Shown here in pieces: positions 20,279 to 31,539 of a DNA stretch of 64,000 nt. The stretch is from assembly GCA_029834535.1 (NCBI GenBank), contig JAQMWT010000664.1:62001-126000 (forward strand), read 5' to 3'. The first letter of the stretch is position 1. Every line of letters starts with the position of its first letter. The notes below the pieces were generated by a model. It had not been told where the DNA came from. It worked only from the letters and a program-made list of their open reading frames with translations, and ran no database searches. The position numbers were made by a program, and so were the translations under genes. Source of the DNA: Chrysophaeum taylorii (taxonomy: Eukaryota; Sar; Pelagophyceae; Pelagomonadales; Pelagomonadaceae).

Positions 20279-21231
20279 CAGGGTTTAGGTACTTAAGTAC
20301 ATGTTCTAAACCGCCGGATTTAACAAAGATTTTGCCGGCCGGCCGGCCGGCCGGTTTAAACATCTTCTCGCGTCCGGTGGTTGACACCGAAACGATACGT
20401 TGCAGGACGTCAGTTTTTTGTGGTCAGGGAGCATTCTCTCTTCCTTTTCTCTTCGGTGCCACACACGCTCGCTGCCTCCTGTTGAAGTTGCACACGCCGG
20501 TGACCGCAATGGTCACCAAGTCCAGGGGGGGGACGGTCGCCCCCAGGAGTTCGGCGAGCGAATACGTGATCACAACGCCCTTACGAGGGTGACGAATGGA
20601 GATGTGCGGCTGCACGCGGCTGCACGCTCGGGCAAAAAGTTCAAGCCAACTCAATGGGTTGAGCACATCGTCCTGCCAGATTGCAATCACACACCCGATG
20701 GCGTTAAGTGCACGCTCGCAAGTCGTCAGACGCTAAGAACATCTCGGGGTCTGTATGTTGTTGCCGGAGACTGGGACGGCTCCGTCGCAAGTCGTGTCGA
20801 AGCAAGCTAGTGTCACCGAAGTCACTGACAGGCGTGATACGCGCCAAACTTATCAACGAGAAGGAAGATCACCAAATAAATTCATGGTTGGTTGCGATTT
20901 TGATTTTCAGCAGAATCGTCAACACCTTTTACTTCATCGATATGATCAAGGCGCTCGCTCGCTCGCTCAACGCGGCCTACAAAGTCAAGCACTTGCCCAA
21001 GTCCGAGGCCTTTCGGTCGGCGTGCCACGGCTTTTCGAACGAACGAAGAGACCGCACATAATATCAATCAACAAGATGTGTGTTCGCCAGTGGCAACTTC
21101 GCTCGAACCACATTTGGGTTCGACTCGACGACGGCTTCTTCCAAGACCGAGGCCGGCGCTCAACTCGGGGTTTATTAGCACGTGTTTATTAACACGTGGT
21201 GAGCTGACGGTACGAAACCTAAACCCCCCAA
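20279..21231 (+). mobile_element. hAT-type (DUF659-like) transposase N-terminal relic with short inverted ends
   Basis: Reading across frames gives a BED/DUF659-type start ('WVEHIVLPDCNHTPDGVK', ~20,655-20,710). It is followed by 'LVAILIFSRIVNTFYFID' and 'ALNAAYKV.HLPKSEAFR' (~20,890-21,010), which match the hAT pattern of a helix leading to 'F..FL..L.P.Y..P....R'. The ends carry GGGTTTAGGT at ~20,281 and its complement ACCTAAACCC at ~21,218, as CAGGGTTTAGGT on the left, compatible with hAT termini. The C-terminal two thirds are missing, so this is a deleted copy. Confidence 0.5.
20335..20355. repeat. (CCGG)n palindromic run
   Basis: Five tandem GCCG/GCCGG units (GCCGGCCGGCCGGCCGGCCGG), self-complementary, just inside the left end of the hAT relic. 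Confidence 0.8.
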
Positions 21232-23270
21232 GTTTGTGTATCGTCGGTTTTTTCCAGAAAAAAAAATACCTGGTTTAAACTTTTTTCCCCATTAAAAAAA
21301 AAAAAAAACCGAGAGGCACGGTACCAGACAGAGAGGGTGGAAAATTATTACTGGTAACGAGGGAGGATATTATTGAGACGAAGCGTTCGAAACGATATCG
21401 TAAGCGTCCGTGGGTGCGGCGACGAGGCCAAGAGTTGGTGTCGGTATCTACGTCTGGGTGAAGGGTTAGGATTGGCAGCAATGAACCTAGAGAGGTCTCT
21501 CTCATTGTCGCGATGGCGGTCGTTCTCGTCATCACTAGCAGGGCGGCGGCTTCGCTTTGGAAGGAGTGGCGCGACGGTCCTCTTCAGATAGATAAGACCA
21601 GCGCCCGGCCGCGGCTGCCGAGGCGCGGTGTGTCGTTGTCTTATTGAATGTCGTCGTAATTGTAAAAAACTCGCGCTCTTGGGTTGTCGTACTTGTGAAT
21701 TTTGCCGAACGCTGTTCGAACGAGTCCTCGGCCGGCACGGACTTGCTGTGTTCAGAGACGCCCCTGCATTTCACGACGTCCGCAAGCTTGGTTGATCACC
21801 AACGAGGTGGGAACAGTTCTTGCGCGAGTTTCGTCTTGACGATCGATTTGGCCGACAACTCGGACGGCGTCCTAGTAACAGACTTGAGGGACGTCAAGCA
21901 CACAACCTCCTCGCCGAAGAGAGAAATCCATGACTTTCTGCGCTTTCACCCCGAGTCGAATTTCTGGTGGCGCGCGCTTTGAAGACAAGACAAGACGAGA
22001 CAAGACAAGACAAGACAAGGCAAGACAAGGCAAGACAAGACAAGACCGCTGGTGGGGGCACGTTTTTTTTTTCCGGCCGTCCCACTAGTGCTCGAGGGCG
22101 GGCTCGTCGACGGAGAGTCTGCGTCAGAGGCTTCGGTCCACTGGGGGGGGCGGTCCTCGTCGTCGTCGTCGTCGATCGCATCCTCGTTGTTGTCAACATT
22201 GATCCCGGACTAGCTCTCAAGCCCACCGCGCGCACCTTTTGGAGCAGGACCTTGATTTCCAAGTAGATTTTTTCGGGTGATTGAGCACGCGGAGGTAGGT
22301 GGCGCCCGTGCCTTCTTCCGGGACGAAAGTCGAGCCTTCGTCGTCGTCGTCCGGGTTTCTCTTGTGAGGAAGGTTGTACTCGAGCGACTCGGAGGCGGTC
22401 TTCGGCAATGTACTCCCGTTGCTTCACCACCACTGCTGCGAGTTGGTGGCATCGGTTTCGCGCGATTCAAGATCATTCGCCAAAGCCGCCGCGAGACCAC
22501 AAAGGGTCTTGATGACACCACCTCGTTTGTCCAAGTCCTTGTGGAACTTGTTCATCCGGCCGATCGACCATCCTGCCACTCGAAAGCTTAAACGCGTCGT
22601 AGATAGACGTGGTAATGAGTCACGTCGTAAAAGCGCTTCTGTGCCGTCCTTGGAAAAAAGCTCTGTGTGTATAAACGGGCCAGAGATGGGATTACCCTGT
22701 GACTTGATGGTATGCAGCGGCTTGGTCGACACGCCGGTCGGAAGAGCTTTTTCGCCACCCCGTTGACCGACAGCCTCGAATCCAAGAGCTGATTGGGCGC
22801 TTTCAGAAAGGCACCCACTGTCGTTCTGTGGACTGGCCCCGCAGCGGCGTCCGTGGAGGACGTAGATGCCCTTTTGACCTTGACGCCCCATTCATTTCAT
22901 TTCGGAAACACGGCACAACGCGTCGCAGTTCGTGCTCGGTCCGAAAAGCATCAAAAAGCGTGTGTTATATAACCCCAGGAAAAAAATAATAACAGCCCCA
23001 GGGTCGATTCGATTCGATTCGACCGGAGGAGCTCCGCGCATTTGCGATTTCTAGCTGCTGGTTTCGGCACAAAAATAGTCATAACTGGTGAAGAGGAGAG
23101 CGCAAGAAAAATTTTAAACATTACTGTTTTGTTGCAAGGGCCGTACCGTGGACCGAACTCGAGCGATGTGAGACGCTACTCCTGACCACTCTCCTTTCGG
23201 ACCGACCTGGGGCACGCCATACCCCAGTTTATCGTGGCATGCCGCGGGGTAATGTCTACCCGACACCAAA
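21232..23270. other. Unassigned; minus-strand open frames without recognised domains
   Basis: Holds a poly-A block at ~21,295, a (GACAA)n run at ~21,985-22,045 and several 90-180-aa open frames on both strands (for example minus 22,424-22,891). None shows a motif I can name. CCCCAGGA...CCCCAGGG near 22,975-23,000 resembles hAT-type ends but has no clear partner. Confidence 0.4.
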
Positions 23271-23273
23271 AAA

Positions 23274-23894
23274 TTATTCCCTGGCATGGAGAGGATCACA
23301 CGAGGTGTCGAAATCAGAATGACCGTAGCTAGCTCCCGGAGTGTCGATGGCCTGGTCGCTGCTTTGGGGCGGGGCTCGGGCAGCTGGTTGGTTCGTGGCT
23401 GGGGTCGCCGGCGACGATCGTAACCCCGATCTCGCGATCGAATGAATTCGGCGAGTTGCTGTCTGCAAGATCCTCCAGTGCTTCTTTCTGCACGCCTTCT
23501 TACTGCACCGCATGAGGTCCCCGCTGCAGATCTCGCAGTACTTGAGAGTTTGCTGTCGCAGTCGCGGCCGTCCTTGCAGCGCTGCTTCGCGCATTTCCGC
23601 CGAGAAAAAAAAAAAAAAAGCCGCGTATGAGGCAGCAGACATCACCCTTAAAAACAACTTGGTCTTGGCGTTCCCTTTGTTGGTTGTTGTCGGCGGTAGT
23701 CCACGAAAAAAAAGAAAGAACTGGGGCGTCTCGTCGAGGTTCAGGAGACAGACCGATATGGCGCCGTGCTCGTCTGTAATACAATCCCCGCCATCTTGAG
23801 AGTTCGGCGCGAAGCGATTTCCCGTGGATAATTTATTTATTTCCCGCAAAGGACTCCCTCCTCGACCATCGCAGTTCGCGTTGCTTGAGATCAC
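23274..23894 (-). pseudogene. Possible DDE-type transposase remnant
   Basis: A 206-aa minus-strand open frame. 'LLNLDETPQFF' resembles the second catalytic Asp region of Tc1/mariner-pogo (DDE_1) transposases (N-x-D-E-T-P). A poly-F run interrupts it. Near the end a Cys-rich piece, 'YCEICSGDLMRCSKKAC', could be a zinc-binding knuckle. No other transposase motifs were found, so the assignment is weak; an unknown host gene is the alternative. Confidence 0.3.
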
Positions 23895-24499
23895 TTTCGT
23901 GCTGATCCGAGTTGCGTGCGAAGCAAAAACCTATTATGAATGAAGAATTGGGTTCATCCGAAGGCGAAAGACACAAGTTTGTAGTTGTTGAACGGGAGGG
24001 ACTTTCTTGCGGCGGCCGTCGCCGCGCCGGTTCTGGAGTCGACGATTGAGGAGTAAAATATGGCGCACTTTGTTTGTTGACTCCAATCTCTTCGCAGCTC
24101 GGGCCTTGCTGTTGCTCTCAAGGATCCATTTCGCAGCATCCGGTCCGAGGGAGTGTGCGTTTCGTCAAACAAAAGACGCTCCTTGAGTCTATCGTCGTCG
24201 AGCTGTCGTCTCCATGAGCTCAATCCAGTCTTGGTGGTCAGTCATGCACTTCTTGGCCCCTACTCCTTCCTTCCTTCTCGCAATACGCTAAGGCCTCCCT
24301 CCGCGAAGAAAAAAAAACTTTCTGCTGCAGCTGCTGGCGTTTCTTTTCCGCGTGCGTCCAACGCACTCTTTTTCAGCGTTGGGAATTCACTGGGTTCACT
24401 GAATTTGGTTCACTGAAATTGGTTCACTTCACTTCACCGAACATTTTTCGTGTCCAATGTTCACTTCACGTTCATTCACTTCGGACGATGACCCTGACC

Positions 24500-26980
24500 C
24501 CGTCTGATGAGCCAAGTCGAGCTGCGCTACCTGGAGGTGGAGGATAATGTTGATGATGAGGAGGAATACGCCGAACAGAAGGAGGAAGTTCACAAGAACG
24601 AGCCGATTGCGACGTCGATGTTGTGACGTGGAAAAGACGCCCGGCAACAAAAGTGGACGATCAACAACCAGGTTTTTTTTTCCAAGGTGTGGTGGTGGGA
24701 CTGCGTGCGTCGACTGAAGGAACATCATCCTCCTGACCACCGCGTTGACTGACTGACCAGCGGGGAGGCGACGACGCATGTGTGTGTCCGGTGCTGCTGG
24801 GAGCGCCTGAAGGTGGTGACGAGAGACTTCAAGAAAAGGGCAGACGACCAAGCCCTCTTGGGGCCGGCCCACTTCAAGGCTGCGCATCCGGAGGAGGACA
24901 AGCTGGGACGTCGACAGCTCACCAAGAAACAGAAGACAGACCAAGAAAAGGAGGGCGTTTTTTATGACGGCCGTCGGCGTTGTGGCAGCCTCGAAGGGTA
25001 AATCGGATATTACGAGTTACTTCATGGCCATGCCCAGCCAGGCAAGGCACTCTTCCCTGATGGCGTTCTCGGCTCGGCACTACGTGTACACGTCGCAGCG
25101 GATTTTTTCCAAGCGCACCTTTGACTGACGACGAAGATCATCGCAGCCTAATTGAGGCGTAGTATTACCGCGGAGGTGGCAAAGGGAAAGGCAAGCGCCC
25201 ACGTTCATGACTCGAAAGGCGCTGTTTGATGAATGGGTGGACGCTGAATATCGTTGTTTTGTTGTTCGAATCTTGAAGCACGTCGTTACTACGGAGTGTT
25301 ATTTATGAAGCGGCTTTCGGCAATCCATTCGCCCAGGTGCTGCATGACGGCGGGACACACAAGGATAAGTTCAAGCGACAGGCCATTGGCCTAGCCTTCA
25401 TCTTGTCCGATTGGAGTGGCGTTGAGACGGTGTTCCCGCGTGGGCCTCGTTCCAGCTGACGACGGAACCGATTCCGGCACGGCTTCTCTGCTCCGTTCTG
25501 TGGTCGCGGAGCGCGCGGGAATCGATATCGATTTGGCGGCCGCAACCATTGTTCAAGAGACCGGGCTCCAAAATTGGCGTCGCCGAAGAATTTATTGTTG
25601 AAGTCGAAGCGTGTGACATGCATGATGTATCTCAAAAATCTAGGCAGCGGCATGTGGCGACTTGACACGATCCAGAGGCAAGCAGGTGATCAGTCCATTC
25701 CCAGCTGGCCAGGAGCTGCTGAACCGTGGTGGCCACGATGGAGCCAAGTTCTTTTGTGTCTTACGGCACACGTTTGAAGGATCTGCATGCGCTTTTGCCA
25801 TTACAGCAGCCGGGGAAATAAATCGCCGAAGCTCAAGCTCGACCTCAATAAGACGAGGTTCCGGGCGCGATACCAACTTATTTGTTCCTTGCTGCGTATG
25901 CACCACGTGCTCAAACTGTACGCGGCTACCAACATTGGACTCCTCTGGACAATCAGTGGTGGGCAATGGGTGGCGTTGGCTGAATTCGAGGCGATTTTTG
26001 CCATAACGGATGCGGCCGTTGTTTTCGTGACAACATGAACACTTATACCATAAGGGGGCGTGCGCCGCATTGATCAAGCACAACATGATCGAGTCTCTGC
26101 GAGCTGGGACGCTAGAAGTCATTGATCTCCCGAACATAATTAACTGCGAAATCCATGCCACGTAAGACTGTCTCGATGTTGACGACCTCTGCGAGACCGG
26201 TAAAATCTGTCTTGAGCGGGCTATTATTCTCGAATATGTGAGCGTCGTTTTTTTTTTTTTGCGGGAATAATGAAAGCTACGTGCGTCACTTCGACTACGA
26301 ATTCAACGATCGCGAGCTGATTGCCTTCCTTCTTGACTTTCGGACTATCAACTGCCGGCGCCTGTCGTCCAATCATCAGAAAGCTCGGGCCAGGAAGTTG
26401 CTCAAGCAAGAATATGTGATTTACGCACGGACGGCATTCCACCACCACGAAAAGGCACAGACTTCCTCCGAGCCTGCGCCGCCCTCCGAGCCTGCGCCTG
26501 CCCGCAGTCTCTTGGCGGCACTCGACGCACCCGACGATGCTTGGGACGACGACATTTGTGGCGACGTGCCTTCTTTTGCCTGAGATCCATATGCCCGATT
26601 TCAATGTGGAGTTTGAACAGGTCTTCACTCAATGGATCAAGCTGTCGAGATCGCTCGACTGGAAAGAGCATTATCCTGAACTTGAGAAGAAGGATGATGA
26701 AGTCTCAGCTTCACAGACCTGGCTGTGCTCGACGTTGGAAAGCTGTATCGACCGCTCACCAAGGAGCAGTATAGGTTCCTTCCTTCCGGACATGGCGAGA
26801 GCCTCCTCTAAGGGTTTTTTTCAATTGGTATACATGGCGGCGCGCAGAGCTACTACTGTGAGCGCTGCCTGAGCATTGGAAATCTTGTCCTGACCGAGGG
26901 AAAGAAACACGTTGCTCCTCGGCGCGGACGGCCGCGGACGAAGTTGCCAGTATACTGCGCACGAACAAGAATTTTCTTCA
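24500..26980 (+). pseudogene. hAT transposase relic, near full length
   Basis: Successive frames give hAT features in order. At ~24,780 there is a 'HVCVRCCWERL' zinc-finger-like start; at ~25,826 the 'KLKLDLNKTRFRARYQL' block (hAT K.D..TRW.S); then 'LAEFEAIFAITDAAVV' at ~25,977, 'DRELIAFLLDFRTIN' at ~26,310 and 'DFNVEFEQVF' at ~26,592. At ~26,840 'YYCERCLSIGNLVLTEGKK' corresponds to the C-terminal dimerisation block (ASERVFS..GN..T..R). Frameshifts and stops are frequent. The same blocks are seen on the minus strand at 62-63.5 kb and partly at 9 kb, so one hAT family has at least three relics here. Confidence 0.65.
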
Positions 26981-27160
26981 TTGCGGCGGAGGCGGTCCGG
27001 ATTAAGTAGTACAGAAACCTCGGACCGAGTTTTTCAAAAACGCCGAGAGCACCATGATCCTTCCTTCCCCGAAGACTCTTTGGAGATGGAGGTTGATGAG
27101 GAAGAACCAGACGAAGATACCGAGGTCGGTCGTTCGTTCGTCCACATCACCTAAAGTAAG

Positions 27161-27410
27161 AAACTAACTAACTAACTTCAGACCTCTCCCGAGCATGGGA
27201 GCCAGGCCGGACAGGCAGGAGCCGATCCGGAATCACAGAGGAAAATCACGCAGTTGGGGCAGAGGCAAAGGACGAGGACTCGTTGATGACAGACTGCCAC
27301 CGCGGACCGCGGTCTTGTGCGAAGTCGTGCAAGAGCGTCGCAGGCCGCGAGCGTGTTGGTCCACGAACAATCGACCTGTCCGTCGCGTTCTGCCCAACCG
27401 AGCGAACCCC
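27161..27410. repeat. Dispersed ~240-bp repeat, copy 1
   Basis: Starts AAACTAACT...ACTTCAGAC and runs to GCGTTCTGCCCAACCGAGCGA. It matches 46,066-46,312 with few differences in the same orientation. On the minus strand both copies keep one open frame containing 'CSWTNT(L/F)AACDA(L/F)ARLRTRPR' and 'LCPNCVIFLCDSGSAPACP'. I do not recognise it; a LINE or gene fragment is possible. Confidence 0.85.
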
Positions 27411-29650
27411 ATGATTCCCAGCACGGAGGACTTTTTTGCCGGGTGCTAGCTAACCGGCCAGCCCGGGAGGCGAGCAGGCACCGTCTCACTCCGGGACGCG
27501 TCGCGGGGCCGCCGCAGGGACGCAAGCGTGTTATAGGGGCCGTCCTCCATCGCAACCATGCGGTTAGCGATCTCGGGGTTATGTTACACGAACAATCTTC
27601 CCTTTTCTTGGTACAAGATTTCGTTTTTATGGCACTCGCGCGTACTCTGCCACTTTGTGTCGTGTTAGACTGCACGCTTACTTCCTCGCTAAGGGACATG
27701 GCCACATCCTCCTAACAACTTTTCAAAAAAGTGTGTCCTATAAAGACGCCTCTCCAACGAGATAGATGGATGCGCCCTCCAGGAAAGGAAACCCGCGACT
27801 TTCGAATGCAAGTGGACTCTCGAAAGGGGATGTCGCCAACAGTCGTCTATGCCAAAGGTACTAGGACCGCTCGTAAACTCGCGTCGAGCTACCGGACGTG
27901 CTTTTTTATTCAAGCCGCGACGACCCCTAAGACGTGCTGCTGCATCACGCCTGGCTCGCCACTTCCCGTTGTCGGTTAACGCCCCTTTCCGAGCGGGGGC
28001 GCTCCTTACCCTGCTCGTGGCGACAGCTGGGCTCCCAGTACACCACACCATCTACCACCCACGTGCTGTGCAGCCACGGTGACCACCACCCTCGCTGTGC
28101 CTTCGAAGTGCGGCGGGCTTGGACTGCCTTCATACCTTCCGTAGCGTCGTCGCCTTCGCTTCTTCTGGCTTTCTGTTTTCAATTAAAGCTGCCCGGGAAT
28201 CGATTTCTTTTTCTGATCCTTTCGATTTTTTCGTTTCCCAGTCCGGCGACAGCGAGAGGCCACTGCGAGCGAGCGGCTTTAGGGTGTGGTTCCACAACGT
28301 AGACACCCGTCCGACGACCGGAGCGCAAATCGGATCCTAGAGATGCTGCGCGCCCGTTGGAGTCACGTATAAGATTTGGACGAATACCGCACATCAGGCG
28401 CCTCGCCACGGCATCATCTTCCTCGCGGCGCGGGCGCCGCGGACGAGGTTCGCGGTACGGTGCTCTAGCGCGAGGGAGGCTCTTCGCTGGCCATCGTGGA
28501 AGTCTACGCGCCACCCCTGGTTGGGGAACAGTGCCGAACGCCGCTGGCAAGAGACACAAAAACAATGTGCCTTGAGTCCTGAATGTCGCACCTGGACGGC
28601 GTACGATGATGTCCTCCGCGCCTACCTCGAGAAGAAGACGACCGCGAAATGTGAAATTCAGGGTACGCCTGCTCTACTTGCGGGCGACGACTGAAACGTC
28701 ACTCGATGGAGGGTGTCCTCCTTTGGGGTTCGATGAAGCTGCGCTCCGGACTTGGCACTTAATCCTGCCGTCCGACTCGGTGACGACGTTTTTTCTATGG
28801 ATCGATCTCAGCGCTGGCTGGAGGCGAACCTCGCGACGCGCAAATCAAAACGGTTCCGACGACAGACACTGCCGTGCTCGATGTTGTCTTGTACTCGGAT
28901 CTTGCGGGATGTAATATTTTGGCGGCGGCGGCGCGAGCCGAAAGCGTCGCAAGCGTCGCAAGCCTCCCGCGCCATGATTGATTCTCGAGCACGCAGGACG
29001 CACTCTTAAATCCCCTGGCAGCATCTTCTTCAAAGCAGCGGCGAACACCCTCGTGGTCGCAGCGGTCCCGCCATGCTGAGCTCTGACTTTTTTATTCGTT
29101 TTTCTTTTGTCGCGTGCGCCATCGGGCCACGCGTGATCACTCACCATGCCACGCGCGCCTGCCCCAGGTGCGACGACTTGAAGACTTCTTACAGTGCCAT
29201 ACCAAAAACGTATTAATTATCCCTGGGTACGTAAACCATGATCCCCCGAAGGGAATTTTCGCCTCGTAATAATCACGGGACGAACGAAGTTCCTCTCGTA
29301 TACAAAGTCCACTTAGAGCTTTTCCGTCTCTTGTCACACTCAGCCGAAAGCGTACAAAGTTGCGATGCCCGAATTCATTGCGAGAGTTTCCAGCCAGTCC
29401 AGTTTGGCGGCCGTTGCTTGCTCTCGCTGGCACCAGTCAGGTCCAAGCCAATAATAATCGATACCAGGAACGGCGAATACTTCTTCTTCTTAACCATCCT
29501 CGAGGTACAATATGTCGTCGGCAACACGACATGCCACGGGGGCGCCTTCAAATTAGTATAATACCAACCAGGCCCCTCGAGAAGATGGGTAAACGAACAA
29601 ACGCGGAAGGGAAGGAGATGACAACGAACAATAATCTCAATTATGACGCT
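27411..29650. other. Unassigned stretch between hAT relic and RAP pseudogene
   Basis: Moderate GC, open frames of 60-130 aa on both strands, none with a recognised domain. A few pieces (28,650-28,980 plus; 29,137-29,433 minus) have protein-like composition but no motif I can name. No long repeats seen. Confidence 0.4.
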
Positions 29651-29654
29651 GGTG

Positions 29655-31372
29655 CTGGTGTAGTATGATTTGCAGCCTGCAACCCCGGAGATAAGAATCC
29701 TGTTCTCGCTCGGTGGTGTCGAGTCGAGGGTGGCCCACTCAAAGAACGAAACGTGGGCTACGTCCCAGCCAAGCCGCCGTCGCAGTCGGGACTTGAAGCG
29801 CGTAGACCCGTTCTCAACTCTCGATCTCTTGAGGTAGTGGTGTGGCCCGTCGACTTCGACCGCGCGCGCTTGGTGTCAGGTTGTCAGCCATGTCAAGCGA
29901 CAATCCCTCCTCTTCGGTCACTGCTCGAAGACGTGTGTACCCAGCCAATTCGGTCCAAAGCGGTCGCAACGTCAAGTTGGAGCTGGGATGGTGTGGGGTC
30001 CTGACGTTGATACGCCTACTCTGGAGCATCTGCTGGTGCTTTAACAGCGGGGAGCTCCGGTCGGGCCACCACTCGAGGCGAAAGTGCAACGACGCGAGGT
30101 CAAGCTGCGACAGTTCACGATCATCGAGGGCATCGAGATCTGCGACATCAAAGTAAGCGGGCTCGGTGAAAAAAAAAACTCGGGGTCCTTTTTCCAGTCG
30201 ACGCAGGCAAATGCCCACGCCGTGCTGGCAAGTTCCTGAGGATTGAATTCGCCCAGCCGTAAGCTGGCTGCCAAGGCAATCGCGTCAAAAAGCTTAGGTG
30301 CCTCGACGCGCGCCGTCGCGAAGGCCCACGCCGTGTTGGCGAGGTCCTGCGGATTGAACTCGCCAAGCCGAGATGAAGCCGCGCCGGCGATCGTGTCGAA
30401 GAGTTGAGGTGCCTCGACGCGCGCCGTCGCGAAGGCCCACGCCGTGTTGGCGAGCGCTTGCGCGCCGAACTCTTGAATGCGCCGCCGACAAGCGTCTGCG
30501 AGGGCCGTCACGCGACGATCGCGCTGCACATCGCGGTTTCGGCCTCTAGACAGTTTTGCGACACGGTGTGCGGCAGTCGCCAAGTTGCGAGCGCTGAATT
30601 TGTCGCCATGAGCCGCAAAGAGTGAGAGAATCGTTTCGGGAGTCGAACCGCGGTCCGTCATCTGCTTCCCCCATTGAATTTGTTGCCATAGCGGTGCCTC
30701 GGAACAGCTGGCGAGCGTGTGGCTCGAGGGAGTGTCGGCGCCGCGACCTTCGGAGCAGCGGCCATGCCCAGAGCGCTGAGTCTCGCCCGCTTGTCGTCGC
30801 GCCGGCGACCGAGAACGACGCCAATCTCTCTGACCACCGTCGCGCCGCATGTGGTCGTGCGTGCCAGGTCGTCTTCGCCATGGCGACCGAGAACAGAGGT
30901 GCTGGGAGCCTCGACCGTCATAGTCCTCGCGGCGGCTCCACTGGTTGTTGTTTCCTGCGCGGTCGGGGATTCGTCGTCGTCGTCGTCGCATCGGCGAACG
31001 GTCTCGATTCGGACCGCGCCGCCGGTCGTCTCGCCCTCCACCAGCAGCTTCGTGAGGCCACGACGACGACGGCTTTGGCCTTTTTTGGCGGCGCTCGTAG
31101 TAGATTGATGGCGAGTCGGCGCGTCCCCCCTTGAGTGGTGACGGCGGCCGCGCGTCCCCTCCTCGTCGAGGATGGCTATCATCGCTGCGCCACGGGTCGG
31201 CCATCCGTCGACCGCGAGGCGGTGGTTCGTCGACGTGCCAGTTCTTCCGATCGTCGTCGTTGCGCCTTTTTTTTTCGTCAGCGCGCTTCATCGTCCGTAA
31301 AAATCTCGCTGAGGTCCGTTTCAAAGCGAAAGACCGTTGAGGACGGCTTGGCTTTTTTGTAGCTTTGTACAA
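29655..31372 (-). pseudogene. Inverted, shortened copy of the RAP-domain gene
   Basis: The minus strand reproduces the RAP gene of 15.5 kb: the same Arg/Ser-rich N-terminus, only three 'LANTAWAF' repeats instead of twelve, and a C-terminal RAP region. The open frame (443 aa, 30,041-31,372) breaks at a poly-A run at ~30,169-30,179, which shifts the frame inside 'KKDPE'. The remaining RAP sequence continues in another frame (29,814-30,218) with further damage. DNA homology to the 15.5-kb gene ends at about 29,655, next to the position of the stop codon (18,164) in the intact copy. A pseudogene. Confidence 0.85.
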
Positions 31373-31385
31373 GTGCAGGCCAGTA

Positions 31386-31472
31386 TGTGAGGAAGCTATG
31401 ACACTTACCCCTGCACTACGTCCCCAGTATAGTTCTCACATCCCCATTTCAGTTCTCTCACATGGTAGCAGG
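31386..31472 (+). repeat. Element C 5' LTR and primer-binding site
   Basis: The LTR is TGTGAGG...TCTCACA, 31,386-31,462. TGGTAGCAGG follows immediately at 31,463-31,472, as expected for a primer-binding site complementary to an initiator-methionine tRNA 3' end (TGGTA...). Element D has TGGTAGAGGTGCTCG in the same place. Confidence 0.8.
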
Positions 31473-31539
31473 TGTTCGTTCACGATCGAGCCTGTGCTTG
31501 ACTTCAAGGCGACTCCTCCTCGGCTTCAGTTCATTGCTA

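Noticed and set aside
19485-20288. 267-aa plus-strand ORF
   Set aside because: No domain, uneven composition, overlaps the left end of a hAT relic.
20279-20292. Telomere-like GGGTTTAGG
   Set aside because: Single unit, not an array; better explained as a hAT terminal repeat.
27178-27705. 175-aa minus-strand ORF as a host gene
   Set aside because: Half of it is the dispersed repeat also found at 46.1 kb; no domain.
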